DNA of 64,000 nucleotides. Origin: Microlunatus parietis (GTDB taxonomy: Bacteria; Actinomycetota; Actinomycetes; Propionibacteriales; Propionibacteriaceae). Below, in pieces: positions 8,366 to 19,689 of this stretch. Each line of letters opens with the position of its first letter. Position 1 is the first letter of the stretch. A program made the position numbers and the translations under genes. Location of the stretch: NCBI RefSeq assembly GCF_013407955.1, contig NZ_JACCBU010000001.1, positions 6,758,001 to 6,822,000 of the forward strand. Reading direction: 5' to 3'. Below the pieces are notes generated by a model. That model was not told the DNA's origin and did no database searches. It saw nothing but the letters and a program-made list of their open reading frames with translations.

Positions 8366-9577
8366 TCATAGGTCGACATAAAGCGTGCGGATTTCGGCCT
8401 TGCCCTTGGCGCCTACACCAAGCGCGATCACGACATCCGCTCCGGAGAAGTCCGGGATTCGCGACGTGGTTGGTTCCGGTTGAGTCGAATCTCCGGCTGG
8501 GCGCCCAGACTTGATCCACCGAACCCGGCGTGCTCGTGCAAGCTTGAGGTCACCGTTGTCGGATTCGAGTTGAACACCGGCGCAGAATCGATGACCGTTG
8601 GCGCCGAGCAGATCCAGCACGGGGAGAACCACCCAAGGACGAGTACCACGTACTACACCGGAATCCAGGATCGCGCGCACGTCCGGATGTTTGGTTGCGT
8701 GAATATACGCAGTCAGGAACGCGATCGGGTCGGTGATCGCGGTGGCCCTGGTCTGACAGACGTGCGACAGGCGCCCGGCCTTGAAGGCGTCGACACCCGC
8801 ACGTCGTTTGGCCGGATCGGTCTGGGCTGGATCCTCGAGCGCGGCGACTCGGAGACTCAGCCGGTCACCGCTCGCGGCGAAACCCTCGTGGCGGGACAGG
8901 GCGTGGCCGCCGCCCTGGTCGATCGCGACCAGGGCTCGGAGGACATCTGGATGGTCGAGGTCGGGGTGCGGGTTCGCGGTGAAGTCGAGCCAGGGACGGT
9001 CGGCGCGGTGCGCGTCCAGATACTTCGTCGCGTCCTCGTGGGTCACCTGCGGCAGGTTGGCGTCTTTGGCCGGGTCGAAGCTGGTGACCAGGTCCTCGGC
9101 GGTGAGATAGCCGCCGCTCGGGGCCGAGAAGCCGCCGGGGCGGGTGACGACCCGACTCAGCCGGAACTGCGGCGCCGGCGGGCCGGGCTGCACCGCCGGA
9201 CCTGCGGGACCCGCGGTTCCGGATGGGCCTTCGGTCGAGCCGGATCCGCCGGGACTCCAGTGCGCCGGGGGAGCGCCGGTCTGCGGGATGCCGGTGGCTT
9301 GCGTCTCCGCGATCCACCAGGTGCCGACCCGGTGCACCTCGGCGAGTCCCGGGTGGCCCGAGCTGTGGTCGCCGATCGCTTGGTGCAGCGCGACGGCGGC
9401 CTGTTCCAGGGCGGCGAGGATCGGGCCGAGGCCGGGTTCGCCGGACCGGGCCGACAGCACGTCGATCTTGTGCTCGCACCAGCGGGCGACGGCTGCCCAG
9501 TCCTGGGTCAGCGCGGGTGTTCGGGCCAGCAGGCCGGACAGGTCGTCGATGATCGACTGCAGGTCGGACGACGCCAT
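8366..9577 (-). CDS. Putative secreted toxin of a type VII-like module (RNase A-like C-terminal domain?)
   Basis: 403 aa with a polymorphic-toxin layout: a helical N-terminal domain (about 1-95, ending HRVGTWWIAETQ), a Gly/Pro-rich linker (about 98-150) and a C-terminal domain (about 155-403). The C-terminal part contains DQGGGHALSRHEGF (H225, H230) and TAITDPIAFLTAYIHATKH, which recall the GGH...RHxG and tail of bacterial CdiA-CT RNase A-like toxins. The match is partial and unproven. No signal peptide or TM segment is seen, which fits delivery by the ATPase/WXG100 genes just upstream. The ATG at 9577 overlaps the previous stop in ATGA. The next gene is a likely immunity protein. Confidence 0.6.
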   Translation of the reverse strand: MASSDLQSIIDDLSGLLARTPALTQDWAAVARWCEHKIDVLSARSGEPGLGPILAALEQAAVALHQAIGDHSSGHPGLAEVHRVGTWWIAETQATGIPQTGAPPAHWSPGGSGSTEGPSGTAGPAGPAVQPGPPAPQFRLSRVVTRPGGFSAPSGGYLTAEDLVTSFDPAKDANLPQVTHEDATKYLDAHRADRPWLDFTANPHPDLDHPDVLRALVAIDQGGGHALSRHEGFAASGDRLSLRVAALEDPAQTDPAKRRAGVDAFKAGRLSHVCQTRATAITDPIAFLTAYIHATKHPDVRAILDSGVVRGTRPWVVLPVLDLLGANGHRFCAGVQLESDNGDLKLARARRVRWIKSGRPAGDSTQPEPTTSRIPDFSGADVVIALGVGAKGKAEIRTLYVDL

Positions 9578-9840
9578 CAGGAACCGCCCCGGGCGCGGGC
9601 GGCGAGTTCCGCGTCCGCCCTCGCCGCCGCCTCGGCCAATGCGGCCACGGCCTCGTTGAGCCGGCCCGACGTCCCATCGATCAGGCCGGCCATCGCGATG
9701 TCGGAGCGCCGGACGGTGCCGCCGAGGACCTGGGCGACCCGGTCGCCGAGTCCGGTCAGGTCCGGCGTCGAGGCGGCCACCCGGCCGGCCATCCCACGGG
9801 CTTCGGCGGCCAGAGCCGTCAGCTCCGGTTCGAGGTCCAC
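9577..9840 (-). CDS. Small helical WXG100-sized protein, type VII-like module
   Basis: About 87 aa from a GTG at 9840 (start VDLEPELTALAAEARG); an upstream in-frame GTG is possible and would overlap the preceding gene. It is Ala-rich and all helical, about the length of ESX/WXG100 substrates, but has no clear WXG. It sits directly after the WXG100-like gene and overlaps the toxin start in ATGA. A role as a second substrate or toxin-specific chaperone/adaptor is the natural inference, since such partner proteins often precede LXG/ESX toxins. Confidence 0.6.
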   Translation of the reverse strand: MDLEPELTALAAEARGMAGRVAASTPDLTGLGDRVAQVLGGTVRRSDIAMAGLIDGTSGRLNEAVAALAEAAARADAELAARARGGS

Positions 9841-9853
9841 GGGCTGCGGCGGG

Positions 9854-10114
9854 TCAGATCTGGTCGGCGTAACCCGTGGCGCCGGAGGCCGCGGCGTCCA
9901 GGGCCTGGGCAGCCGCCTCGATCGCCTTGTTCGCACCGTCCAGGAGCTCGACCAGTTGCCGGTCGGCGCCGGTGGACGTGCCGGAGATCAAGGACTCGAT
10001 CCGGGCCGAGTGCTGGCTGAAGTTCTGCTTGAAGTCGCCGAGCCCGCCGGCGGTCTGCCTGGCCGACGACGCCACCTCGTACAGCGCCTGCTTCAGTTGT
10101 TCGAGATCGGACAA
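9854..10114 (-). CDS. WXG100-like ESX substrate/partner protein
   Basis: 86 aa starting from TTG at 10114, directly after the membrane-protein stop at 10117. Predicted helix-turn-helix hairpin with heptads (LEQLKQALYEVASSARQ and LDGANKAIEAAAQALDAAA). Length and composition match WXG100 proteins exported by type VII systems, but a WXG turn is not obvious: GLGDFKQNF sits near the expected turn. Its place between the ATPase/membrane genes and the toxin supports a secretion role. Confidence 0.6.
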   Translation of the reverse strand: MSDLEQLKQALYEVASSARQTAGGLGDFKQNFSQHSARIESLISGTSTGADRQLVELLDGANKAIEAAAQALDAAASGATGYADQI

Positions 10115-10116
10115 GT

Positions 10117-10875
10117 TCAGACCTCACTTTCGTTCCAGGGTTCGGTTCCGCCGGGATTCGTACGGTTCTGCGCGGCCAGACGGCGCCTCAGGACCCAGTC
10201 TCGCGGCATCTTGATCACCGCGACGATCCCGGCCACGATCAGGAAGAGGATCAGCAGGGTCGACAGGAACGATCCGCCGATCAGGAACGACAGCACAAAC
10301 GCCGCGATGACCGCGAGCCCGGTGATCGCCTGACCGAGCTCCAGCCCGGCCTTGCGCGCGGCCAACATGGCCAGCAGGATCGGCGCCGCGCCGACGATGC
10401 CGTTGAACCAGCTGCCCGACGACAGCACGGCCCAGAGCAGCTGACTTCCCGGCAGCACGATCCAGCTGGCGATCACGATCGCGAGGCGCAGCTTCCGGGT
10501 CCGGTCCTCCCGCTCGCGGATCACCTCCTCGGCCGTCACGGCGATCTCGTCGGCGATCCGGCGGATCGCGGTCTCGGCTTCCGCGGTCGTGGTGATCACG
10601 GGCGGTTCGAGCACCATCCGCTCGCCCTCGACGGGCAGCTGGGCCCGGGCGAGGAGGTCGGCGGCGAACTGCTCGAGCTCGTCGGCGTTCTGCCGCAGCT
10701 GCTCACGCCGGCGGCCGGCGCTCGCCGCGGCCGTCTCCGCGCCGTCCAGCTCGAGCCGGTGACCGGTCGCGTCGCGGTGCTGTCGGTCCCGCTCCCGCTC
10801 TCCGGCCCGGATGATCCGGGTCAGGCTCTCGGCATACAGGCGCCCGTGCGTTTCGGCATCGTACGGTTCGTTCAT
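10117..10875 (-). CDS. Membrane protein of the type VII-like module
   Basis: 252 aa. The ATG at 10875 overlaps the ATPase stop in ATGA, which fixes the start; longer readings are ruled out by the overlap. The N-terminal 140 residues are charged and probably coiled coil (RAGERERDRQHRDATG and RRREQLRQNADELEQFAA). The C-terminal half has about four hydrophobic segments (LRLAIVIASWIVLPGSQLLW, GIVGAAPILLAMLAA, AITGLAVIAAFVLSFLIGG and LLILFLIVAGIVAVI) and a basic tail. No family is recognised. By position it is the likely membrane platform for the FtsK-like ATPase, taking the place of EccB/D-type proteins. Confidence 0.65.
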   Translation of the reverse strand: MNEPYDAETHGRLYAESLTRIIRAGERERDRQHRDATGHRLELDGAETAAASAGRRREQLRQNADELEQFAADLLARAQLPVEGERMVLEPPVITTTAEAETAIRRIADEIAVTAEEVIREREDRTRKLRLAIVIASWIVLPGSQLLWAVLSSGSWFNGIVGAAPILLAMLAARKAGLELGQAITGLAVIAAFVLSFLIGGSFLSTLLILFLIVAGIVAVIKMPRDWVLRRRLAAQNRTNPGGTEPWNESEV

Positions 10876-13631
10876 GACGCCGCCCATCGTCGCACCAAGT
10901 GGTCCGCGTCGGCGGAGGTCAGCGGCGCGAACGGCACCACCTGGATCGGTTCCGGGTTGATCCCGTCCCAGACCAGCGCCCGGTACGGCTCCGAACCCCA
11001 CCGGGCCCGCGGACCGCAGACGCTGCGGACGCCGTCCTGAGGATGGCGCAGGAACACCGCGGCACTCACGTCGGCCCTGGTGTAGCTGAGCTGTGAGGTC
11101 GCGACCGGCAGCCGGTTCCACCAGCCGAACGTGATCAGGCCGCTCGCCGGGCCTTCCCGGACGATCTCCTGCAGCGCGTCCTTCGGGCTGACGAACGCAC
11201 CGGGAAGCTGGACCGCCATCCGGGGCACGGCGTGCAGTCCGTACGCGAGCAGGTGGCTGGGCTGGTTGACCCGGCCCTCCCGGAGCCTGGTCCGCAGCTC
11301 GAAGATCGCATCGATGATCTTGGCCGGACCCTGGACCACCTCGACCCCGCAGCCGAGCCCGGTCAGGACGTTGATCAAGGCCTGCCGATGTTGATCAAGC
11401 TCCGGATCGCCGGCGACCGCGTCCATGATCACGAACTCCGGCCGGCGGCCGGCTTCGGCGAGCGCCGAGGAGACGGCCAGCCCGCTCAGCACGCCCCAGG
11501 CGTCGGCCGGTCCGTCGCCGAGCACCACCACGCCGGCGCCCGGCTCCGGTCGTACGTCGATCGTCACCGGCTGCTCGGTCACCGCGATCGGCATCCCGGC
11601 CCAGGCGGCGACCCCGGCACCGGCGGCAGGCTGCGGCGCCGCGGCCAGGTCGAGCAGCCGGGCCGGCTCGCCGACGTGGAAGATGCGCGGCGGCCGTACC
11701 GCCGGGCCGGCCTTGGCGAACAACTGCCGCCGCAGCTCGGCGAGCTTGGGCTTGTCGGCGAACGTGACCAGGATCTGCCGGTTGTCGTCCGGATCGCCGA
11801 AGTTCTGGTTCAGCACCGCCTGGCCGCGGAACCGGAGCAGCCCGGCGGCGCGGTTCCCCTCGCGCAGGATCGCCTGTGAGTCGGCGGAGGTCGTCTTCAG
11901 GGCGATCCGGATCGGCACCTGGCCGAAGATCGAGCCCCGCCGGGTGGCCAGCCGGCTCATCCCGTCCAGCGTCTGTGTCGCGAGTACCAGATGCACGCCG
12001 TAGGCACGGCCCAGCCGGGCCAGCCGCTCCAGCAGCCGGGCGGCCTCCTCGGCGATGTCGTCGTCGTCCTCCAACATCACCTGGAACTCGTCCAGCACCA
12101 GCAGGATCCGCGGTGGCCGGTCCGGCTCCGGCGGGTAGTCGGAGAGATCGGTCACGCCGCGTTGCTTGAACTGATCACTGCGCCGGGTCATCTCCTCGGT
12201 CACGTGCCGCAGCACGGCGAGCCCGAACGTCCGGTCGCTGTGCACGCCGAGCACCCGGGCGTGCGGCAGCCAGAACTCCCGGTCCCGACCGGGTCCGAGC
12301 GCCGAGAACTCCAGCCCGTGCTTGAAATCGAGCAGCTGCATCTCGAGGTCGGACGGCGCGTAGCGAGCCGCCAGCCCGTGGATGAGCACCAGCAGCAGGT
12401 TGGACTTGCCCTGCCCGACCGCGCCACCGATCAGCACGTGCGGCAGGGCCGGGTTGCCCGTGCGCAGCCGCAGCTCCACCTGGTCCCGGTCGTCCAGACC
12501 GACCACAGTCCGCAGCTCGTCGTCCACCGGTTGCCACCACGGCGTCGGCCCGGGCAGCGTGTTCTCGAACGGTGCGACCGGCAGCTCGGCCCTGGTCGCG
12601 AGCCCGATGATCGACTCGGCGATTCCGGCGGTCGTCGCGGCGTCCAGGTCGGCGTCGATCCGTACCGGCACGTCCGGCAGCCAGTTCAGTGAGATCGCGT
12701 CGCCGCGGATCTCGACCGGGGACAACAGGTCGATCAGTTCGTACGGATCGACGCCGCGCTCCGGCGTGACCGTGGTGTCGCAGCCGACCAGGAACGTGAT
12801 CCCGCGGCCGGCGCCGGTGCGGGCCAGCCGCAAGAGGTCCTGCTGCATCGCCTCGTCGATCCCGGCCGGATAGTCCAAGATCAACAGCACCCGGTACGGA
12901 TCGAGGTTCCAGCCCTGCGCCGCCATCATCGCGCCGAACGTGGCGAAGCCGGTCTCGGCGAGCCGGGCGGCCCGGGCGGCGGAGACGTCGATCAGCCCGT
13001 CCACCGCGGTGCGCAGGTCGGCCGGGGCTCGGACCGGTCGCGGCAGCAGGTCCGGATGTTCGCTGCTGACCGACCGCAACACGCCCATCGCTCCGGTCAA
13101 CTGCGGATCGTAGGTGTCGATCCGAACCAGCCACGGCTGGGCCGCCGCGAGCAGCCGGACCGCGACCGAGCTGAGCAGCCGGTGGGCCGAGCCCGCCTGG
13201 TCGGCGATCACCGACCAGCCGCTGGTGCCGAGCAACGGGGCGATCACCGGCAGCGCCCGCTCGCCCGGCAGCGCGAAGTGGCCGACCCGCACCCATTCGG
13301 CGGTACGGCCTCCGACGGACTCCGGGCTGCGCCAGGCCGGTGCTTCCGGGGCCAGCGAGGCCAGGCCGGGCGCCAGCTGGCGTACCGCCTCGTCGATGGT
13401 CGGCGCAGCCGTCCGGGCCGCATCGATCATGGCCTGCCGGATCAGCGCGTCGCCGGCCGAGGCCGACTCGATCGAGTGGCGGGCCGCAGCCTCCCGGTCC
13501 AGCGCTGAGCGGTGCTCGTCGTCGGCGACCTGGCGGGCCTGCTGAGCCACCTGGCCGGCGAGCACACCGAGTCCGCGCAGTCGGGCCTGGAGGGTGCTGC
13601 CCGCAAACCACTCCATCGGTCCAAAGCGCAT
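10872..13631 (-). CDS. Soluble FtsK/SpoIIIE-domain ATPase, type VII-like (EccC-like) motor
   Basis: 919 aa from ATG 13631; the longer frame upstream runs through repeats and is rejected. The central FtsK/SpoIIIE domain has Walker A GGAVGQGKS (about 402-410) and Walker B RILLVLDEF (about 509-515), with VHLVLATQT as sensor. Flanking regions look like degenerate P-loop modules: VLLILDYPAGID at about 248 and VVVLGDGPADAWG near 720, lacking GKS. This recalls the multi-ATPase layout of EccC. No TM segment is present, so it must dock on the next gene's product. It heads a tightly overlapping operon that ends in a toxin and a putative immunity gene. Confidence 0.8.
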   Translation of the reverse strand: MRFGPMEWFAGSTLQARLRGLGVLAGQVAQQARQVADDEHRSALDREAAARHSIESASAGDALIRQAMIDAARTAAPTIDEAVRQLAPGLASLAPEAPAWRSPESVGGRTAEWVRVGHFALPGERALPVIAPLLGTSGWSVIADQAGSAHRLLSSVAVRLLAAAQPWLVRIDTYDPQLTGAMGVLRSVSSEHPDLLPRPVRAPADLRTAVDGLIDVSAARAARLAETGFATFGAMMAAQGWNLDPYRVLLILDYPAGIDEAMQQDLLRLARTGAGRGITFLVGCDTTVTPERGVDPYELIDLLSPVEIRGDAISLNWLPDVPVRIDADLDAATTAGIAESIIGLATRAELPVAPFENTLPGPTPWWQPVDDELRTVVGLDDRDQVELRLRTGNPALPHVLIGGAVGQGKSNLLLVLIHGLAARYAPSDLEMQLLDFKHGLEFSALGPGRDREFWLPHARVLGVHSDRTFGLAVLRHVTEEMTRRSDQFKQRGVTDLSDYPPEPDRPPRILLVLDEFQVMLEDDDDIAEEAARLLERLARLGRAYGVHLVLATQTLDGMSRLATRRGSIFGQVPIRIALKTTSADSQAILREGNRAAGLLRFRGQAVLNQNFGDPDDNRQILVTFADKPKLAELRRQLFAKAGPAVRPPRIFHVGEPARLLDLAAAPQPAAGAGVAAWAGMPIAVTEQPVTIDVRPEPGAGVVVLGDGPADAWGVLSGLAVSSALAEAGRRPEFVIMDAVAGDPELDQHRQALINVLTGLGCGVEVVQGPAKIIDAIFELRTRLREGRVNQPSHLLAYGLHAVPRMAVQLPGAFVSPKDALQEIVREGPASGLITFGWWNRLPVATSQLSYTRADVSAAVFLRHPQDGVRSVCGPRARWGSEPYRALVWDGINPEPIQVVPFAPLTSADADHLVRRWAAS

Positions 13632-13740
13632 CGAGTGACCCTTCCGTGCCCGCGTCCCCAGGTCCCTCGGCCGGGGTGCCGTACGAACGCCTGAGCATAC
13701 CGGCCGGGAATGACAGCAGGTCGGAGTCGGCCGCGGTAGG

Positions 13741-13891
13741 CGTCCGCGACCACGCACCCGTCCGCGACCGCCCCACGCATCCGCGACCACGCACCCGTCC
13801 GCGACGGCCCCACGCATCCGCGACCGTTGCACGCATCTGCGACCGTTGCAACAGCCGCGGATGCGTGGAGCGGTCGCGGATGCGTTCGGAA
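13741..13891 (-). repeat. Second 'TCCGCGACCG' repeat array with GTTGCAAC palindrome, downstream of the uvrA-like gene
   Basis: Short direct repeats (C)ACGCA(C/T)CCGCGACC occur about every 18-20 bp. They are followed by CGCATCTGCGACC, the 8-bp palindrome GTTGCAAC (13845-13852) and CGCGGATGCGTGG, which can fold back on the preceding repeats. It directly follows the stop of the uvrA-like gene (minus strand) and could act as its transcription end. The same array plus palindrome lies beside the decayed uvrA fragment at 6868-6927. Confidence 0.75.
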
Positions 13892-16297
<2,406 letters not shown>

Positions 16298-16353
16298 CGG
16301 GTCTCCATCGTGGTAGCTGGGGGACGGTGGGTTTGGTCCTGGTGCCGATCCAA

Positions 16354-16710
16354 TCATTCGTCCTCGAGGAGGCCGAGCACGTTGCCGTCGGGGTCGGTGA
16401 ACGTGGCGACCCGGCGGCCCGGGCCGACCTTGTGCGGCTCCTCCTGGACGGTGCCGCCGGCGGCGACGACCTCGGCCAGCTTGCCGTCGAGGTCCGCGAC
16501 GTGCCAGTAGGCGACCGGCCCGGCCAGGCTCTGCGGACCGCCGGCCGGCACCAGGCCGATGTGCTGCCCGGCCACGTCGAAGCCGACGTAGTAGGGCGAG
16601 TCGGCCTGCGGCTCGATGCCGAGCAGGGTCGCGTACACCTTCTTGGCGGCGGCCAGGTCGGTGACGGGATGCAGGACGGTCTTGATGCCTTCGATCGACG
16701 AGTCGGTCAT
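16354..16710 (-). CDS. VOC (glyoxalase/bleomycin-resistance fold) family protein
   Basis: 118 aa covering one complete beta-alpha-beta-beta-beta VOC repeat pair: HPVTDLAAAKKVYATLLG at the start, YYVGFDVAGQHIGLVP in the middle and VATFTDPDGNVLGLLE at the end. Members bind a metal and act as glyoxalases, dioxygenases or drug-binding proteins; the substrate cannot be named. It precedes the uvrA-like gene by 56 bp on the same strand, so the two may be co-transcribed, an arrangement compatible with a stress or resistance pair. The ATG at 16710 follows AAGGAGC on the minus strand. Confidence 0.85.
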   Translation of the reverse strand: MTDSSIEGIKTVLHPVTDLAAAKKVYATLLGIEPQADSPYYVGFDVAGQHIGLVPAGGPQSLAGPVAYWHVADLDGKLAEVVAAGGTVQEEPHKVGPGRRVATFTDPDGNVLGLLEDE

Positions 16711-16814
16711 CGGATGCTCCTTGTGTGGTTGGCGTGTACGACGCGTTCACGCTAACCGCGGCGCGGAGCCGGCCACTTCTCGATTCCTGATCGATCAGGA
16801 CCGCCCTGGAGGGA

Positions 16815-17948
16815 TCAGCCGGCGATGATCTTGGTCGCCGCCGCGGCCAGCCGGTCGTAGTCGTCCACGGTGTTGTACGACGCCGCGGCCAGGCGGACCT
16901 GGCCCCGCCCGTGCCGGAACGAGACCGCGGCCTCGATCGCGTACTCCTCGGCGAGCCGGTCGCCCAGCCGGCGGGCCTGCTCGGCGTCGGCGATCGCGTC
17001 GGGCAACCGGACCAGCCGCATCGTCGGCGCCGGGTGCACGGCGAGCCCGTCCAGCGACGTGCCGAACGCCTCCGCGAGCAGCCGCTGGCCGGCCCCGACC
17101 AGGTCGGCCTGGCGCTGCACCTGGTCCCAGCCGCCGAGTCGTTCCCAGAAGTCGAGGCCGTCGCCGAGGGCGAGCCAGCCGGCGTAGTCCCAGGTGCCGG
17201 GGTGGTCGAAGGCCGCCGCGTAACCCTCGTTGAGCTGCCAGTTCATCGTGCTCGGGAAGGTACGGTCACGCAGGTCGGACCGGGTCCACAGGGCGGCGGT
17301 GCCACGTGGCGTGTAGGCCCACTTGTGCAGGTTGCCGATCCAGTGCGCGACGCCGAGGCCGGCGATGTCGGTTCGCAGGGTGCCCGGGACGTGCGCCGCG
17401 TCGGCCAGCACCGGGGCGTCGACCGCTGCGGCGATTGCGGCCACCGGCAGCACCGTGGCGGTGGGTGCGGTGATCTGGTCGACCACCAGCAGGCGGGTCC
17501 GCGGGCCGACCTGCGCGGTGTAGGCGGCGATGATCTCGTCGTCGCTCGCACCAAGATCGAATTCGGCGATCTTGATCACCGCGCCGCGGCGGTCGGCCCA
17601 GTTCTGGGCGGCGATCCGTACCGCTCCGTAGCCGTGATTGCAGAGGACCAGCTCGTCACCCGCGGCGAGTTCGAGCGAGGCGAGGACCGAGGAGACGCCC
17701 TCGGAAACGTTGCGGACCAGGCCGATCGAGTCGGCGTCGACGCCGAGGAAGGCGGCGGCCCGCTGCCGGGAGTTCTTGATCAACGGCGGGAGCTCGCGAC
17801 CGTTGAAGCGGTGCGGGTTGCGCTCGGCGCGATCGCGCCAGGCCTCGGCGGCGCGGCGGACGACGATCGGGGCGCAGCCGAAGGCGCCGTGGTTGAGATG
17901 GAGGACGTCCGGATCGAGGCCGAACTCGGCGAGAAGGTCGCGGTTCAC
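16815..17948 (-). CDS. Class V aminotransferase (isopenicillin-N-epimerase-like)
   Basis: 377 aa from GTG 17948 (start VNRDLLAEFGLDPDVLHLNH); the longer frame begins at a TTG and is less likely. PLP fold type I: LNHGAFGCAPIVVRRA at the N-terminus, LVVDQITAPTATVLPV, the PLP-contacting Asp in VLADAAHVPG, and the Schiff-base lysine in HWIGNLHKWAYTPRGTA. This group resembles CefD and NifS-like enzymes, and many members are annotated only as aminotransferase class V. No pathway partner is adjacent. Confidence 0.85.
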   Translation of the reverse strand: MNRDLLAEFGLDPDVLHLNHGAFGCAPIVVRRAAEAWRDRAERNPHRFNGRELPPLIKNSRQRAAAFLGVDADSIGLVRNVSEGVSSVLASLELAAGDELVLCNHGYGAVRIAAQNWADRRGAVIKIAEFDLGASDDEIIAAYTAQVGPRTRLLVVDQITAPTATVLPVAAIAAAVDAPVLADAAHVPGTLRTDIAGLGVAHWIGNLHKWAYTPRGTAALWTRSDLRDRTFPSTMNWQLNEGYAAAFDHPGTWDYAGWLALGDGLDFWERLGGWDQVQRQADLVGAGQRLLAEAFGTSLDGLAVHPAPTMRLVRLPDAIADAEQARRLGDRLAEEYAIEAAVSFRHGRGQVRLAAASYNTVDDYDRLAAAATKIIAG

Positions 17949-18042
17949 GGATGGCCATCGTACGGTGAACAACGCCGGAATCCTGTCTCGCCGCCCGCCG
18001 TACCCATTGAAACCGATTGCAACATGTGATTGTTTTCCTCAT

Positions 18043-19140
18043 ATGAGAAGCCGCTTGTTGGTTCTTGTCGCGGGACTGGTGATCATGTTCGGGGCGATTC
18101 CGGCCGCGACGTCGTCGGCCGCCGAGGTGTCGTACGCGGGAATCCGGATCGTCCGGGCCAGCCCGGGCACGCCGAGCGTTCCCGAGGTCACCCTGCCGGA
18201 GGGCTATGCGTTCGTGGCGGGGGAGAAGTTCCACGTCGCGAGCCGGGCCGAGTACTACACGTTCATCCAGGGGCCGCGCAGCGAAGCGGGCATCACGGTG
18301 ACCGTGCGGTGGCCGGGAATCAGGATCGCCGACATCGTCTGGCGGGACAACCACCTGAGTTTCGACCGGCCCGACCGGGACACCGTGACGTTCACGGTGC
18401 CGGTGACCGCCGCGACGACGAACGCCGAGCAGCCGACCATCCAGGTCTGGAGCTCCATCCCGACCGTGCCGGGCGTCCAGTGGCGGATCGAGCACAACGA
18501 TCCCGACCGCGTCGCCGGCCCGTGGACCACGGTGGCCTGGCCGGCCGGGCAGGTCACCTCGGTGATCAGCTACCTGGTCGCCTCCGAGGCCGTACTGAAG
18601 GACTCCGGGCTCGCCGCCACGGCAGCGACGAAGGGCCACACCTGGTATCTGATGGGCTTCGAGACGAACAACACCCTGCACCCGGACAACCCGCCGCACT
18701 GGCACCTTTCCTACTACGCCGGCCCGAACACGAGCGCGCGCGCCTACCTGCCGCACTTCTGGTTCGACAAGCTGGGCAAGAACTACTACAACGGCATGGA
18801 CGTCAGCGGCCAGGGCCGGCTCAGGTACTACGTGGGCGACCCGGCCCCGATGTACGACTTCGCCGGCAACCTCGTCGCCACCACCGTCATCCGGGAGGAC
18901 GGCGGCCTGGACATCATCAATCCCGAGGGCCGCACCTACGCGATCAAGCCCGGCCGCGACGCGACCTTCCTGAACGAGATCAACGTGACCCGGGACGACA
19001 AGCCCTGGCTGACCATCCGGACCTCCGACGACGTCAAGCGAGGCCTGATGATCTTCACCATCACCGACCGCCAGCGGCCGGGGCAGAGCCGGAGCACCGT
19101 CTACGAGTACGACCGCCTGACCGGAGTGCTGAAGCCCTGA
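18043..19140 (+). CDS. Secreted protein of unknown function
   Basis: 365 aa. A clear Sec signal peptide is present: MRSRLLVLVAGL, then a hydrophobic core and a likely cleavage after TSSAAA or SSA near residue 28. The mature part is beta-rich, aromatic and acidic, with YTFIQGPRSEAGITVTVRW, HTWYLMGFETNNTLHPDN and PHWHLSYYAG. The HPDNPPHWH segment is His-rich and could bind metal. No family is recognised. It is divergent from the aminotransferase and lacks a good ribosome site, so the start is chosen from the signal peptide. Confidence 0.7.
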   Translation: MRSRLLVLVAGLVIMFGAIPAATSSAAEVSYAGIRIVRASPGTPSVPEVTLPEGYAFVAGEKFHVASRAEYYTFIQGPRSEAGITVTVRWPGIRIADIVWRDNHLSFDRPDRDTVTFTVPVTAATTNAEQPTIQVWSSIPTVPGVQWRIEHNDPDRVAGPWTTVAWPAGQVTSVISYLVASEAVLKDSGLAATAATKGHTWYLMGFETNNTLHPDNPPHWHLSYYAGPNTSARAYLPHFWFDKLGKNYYNGMDVSGQGRLRYYVGDPAPMYDFAGNLVATTVIREDGGLDIINPEGRTYAIKPGRDATFLNEINVTRDDKPWLTIRTSDDVKRGLMIFTITDRQRPGQSRSTVYEYDRLTGVLKP

Positions 19141-19689
19141 CCGACGTGAGGGTCGGCTAGGTCGCGGTGGCCGACATCGTCTCCAGGGCTCGCTCAGGGA
19201 TTCCCGGCTAGGGCGCACATCCCGGACCGCGGTTCTCGTCACGCAGTCATTCATTTCCATCCTTCGCGTCGATCGAGTGGCGAGAAATCGACGTGCGGAG
19301 CCCTCGTTCGAGTCGATAACTCGCCACTGGATCCAGGCGAAAGTCACGGCCGGGTCGCGAGCCCCTGACTGCATTCGCCGAATGGACGCTTATGGCAGAT
19401 TTCAGCGCCGAGAGTTGCCATTTGCGTCCAGACGATGACAAAAGCCATTCACAGAAAGTTCCTCTACTTGATTCGGTCAAAACGGCGTCGGTGATCGTGC
19501 CTTCCCAGGCGACGAGGGACTGCTTGACGACCGTTTCGGCCCGCGGATGGCCGGCGCCGGTGATGATCCGGAACTCCTCGGAGTCGCGCGTGACCTCATT
19601 GTCGGGGTGGAATGTGACATCAGAGCCGATGCCCCGAACCCTCGAGCCTTGTTGCCGCCGACGGGTCGGTCCGGACTCGCCAGGACTGA
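19141..19689. other. Gene-poor stretch holding a minus-strand coding remnant
   Basis: About 550 bp without an intact gene. Between about 19640 and 19480 the minus strand reads SDVTFHPDNEVTRDSEEF, RIITGAGHPRAE and TVVKQSLVAWEGTITDAV with host-like GC-rich third positions. There is no start codon in frame and the codon use collapses after GTTTTGACC at about 19480. It looks like the remains of a gene, not recognised. The remaining bases have lower GC and no readable content. Confidence 0.45.

Noticed and set aside
10872..13832. Longer 986-aa start for the FtsK-like ATPase
   Set aside because: The extra 67 residues are the translated repeat array; ATG 13631 with AAGG upstream is the natural start.
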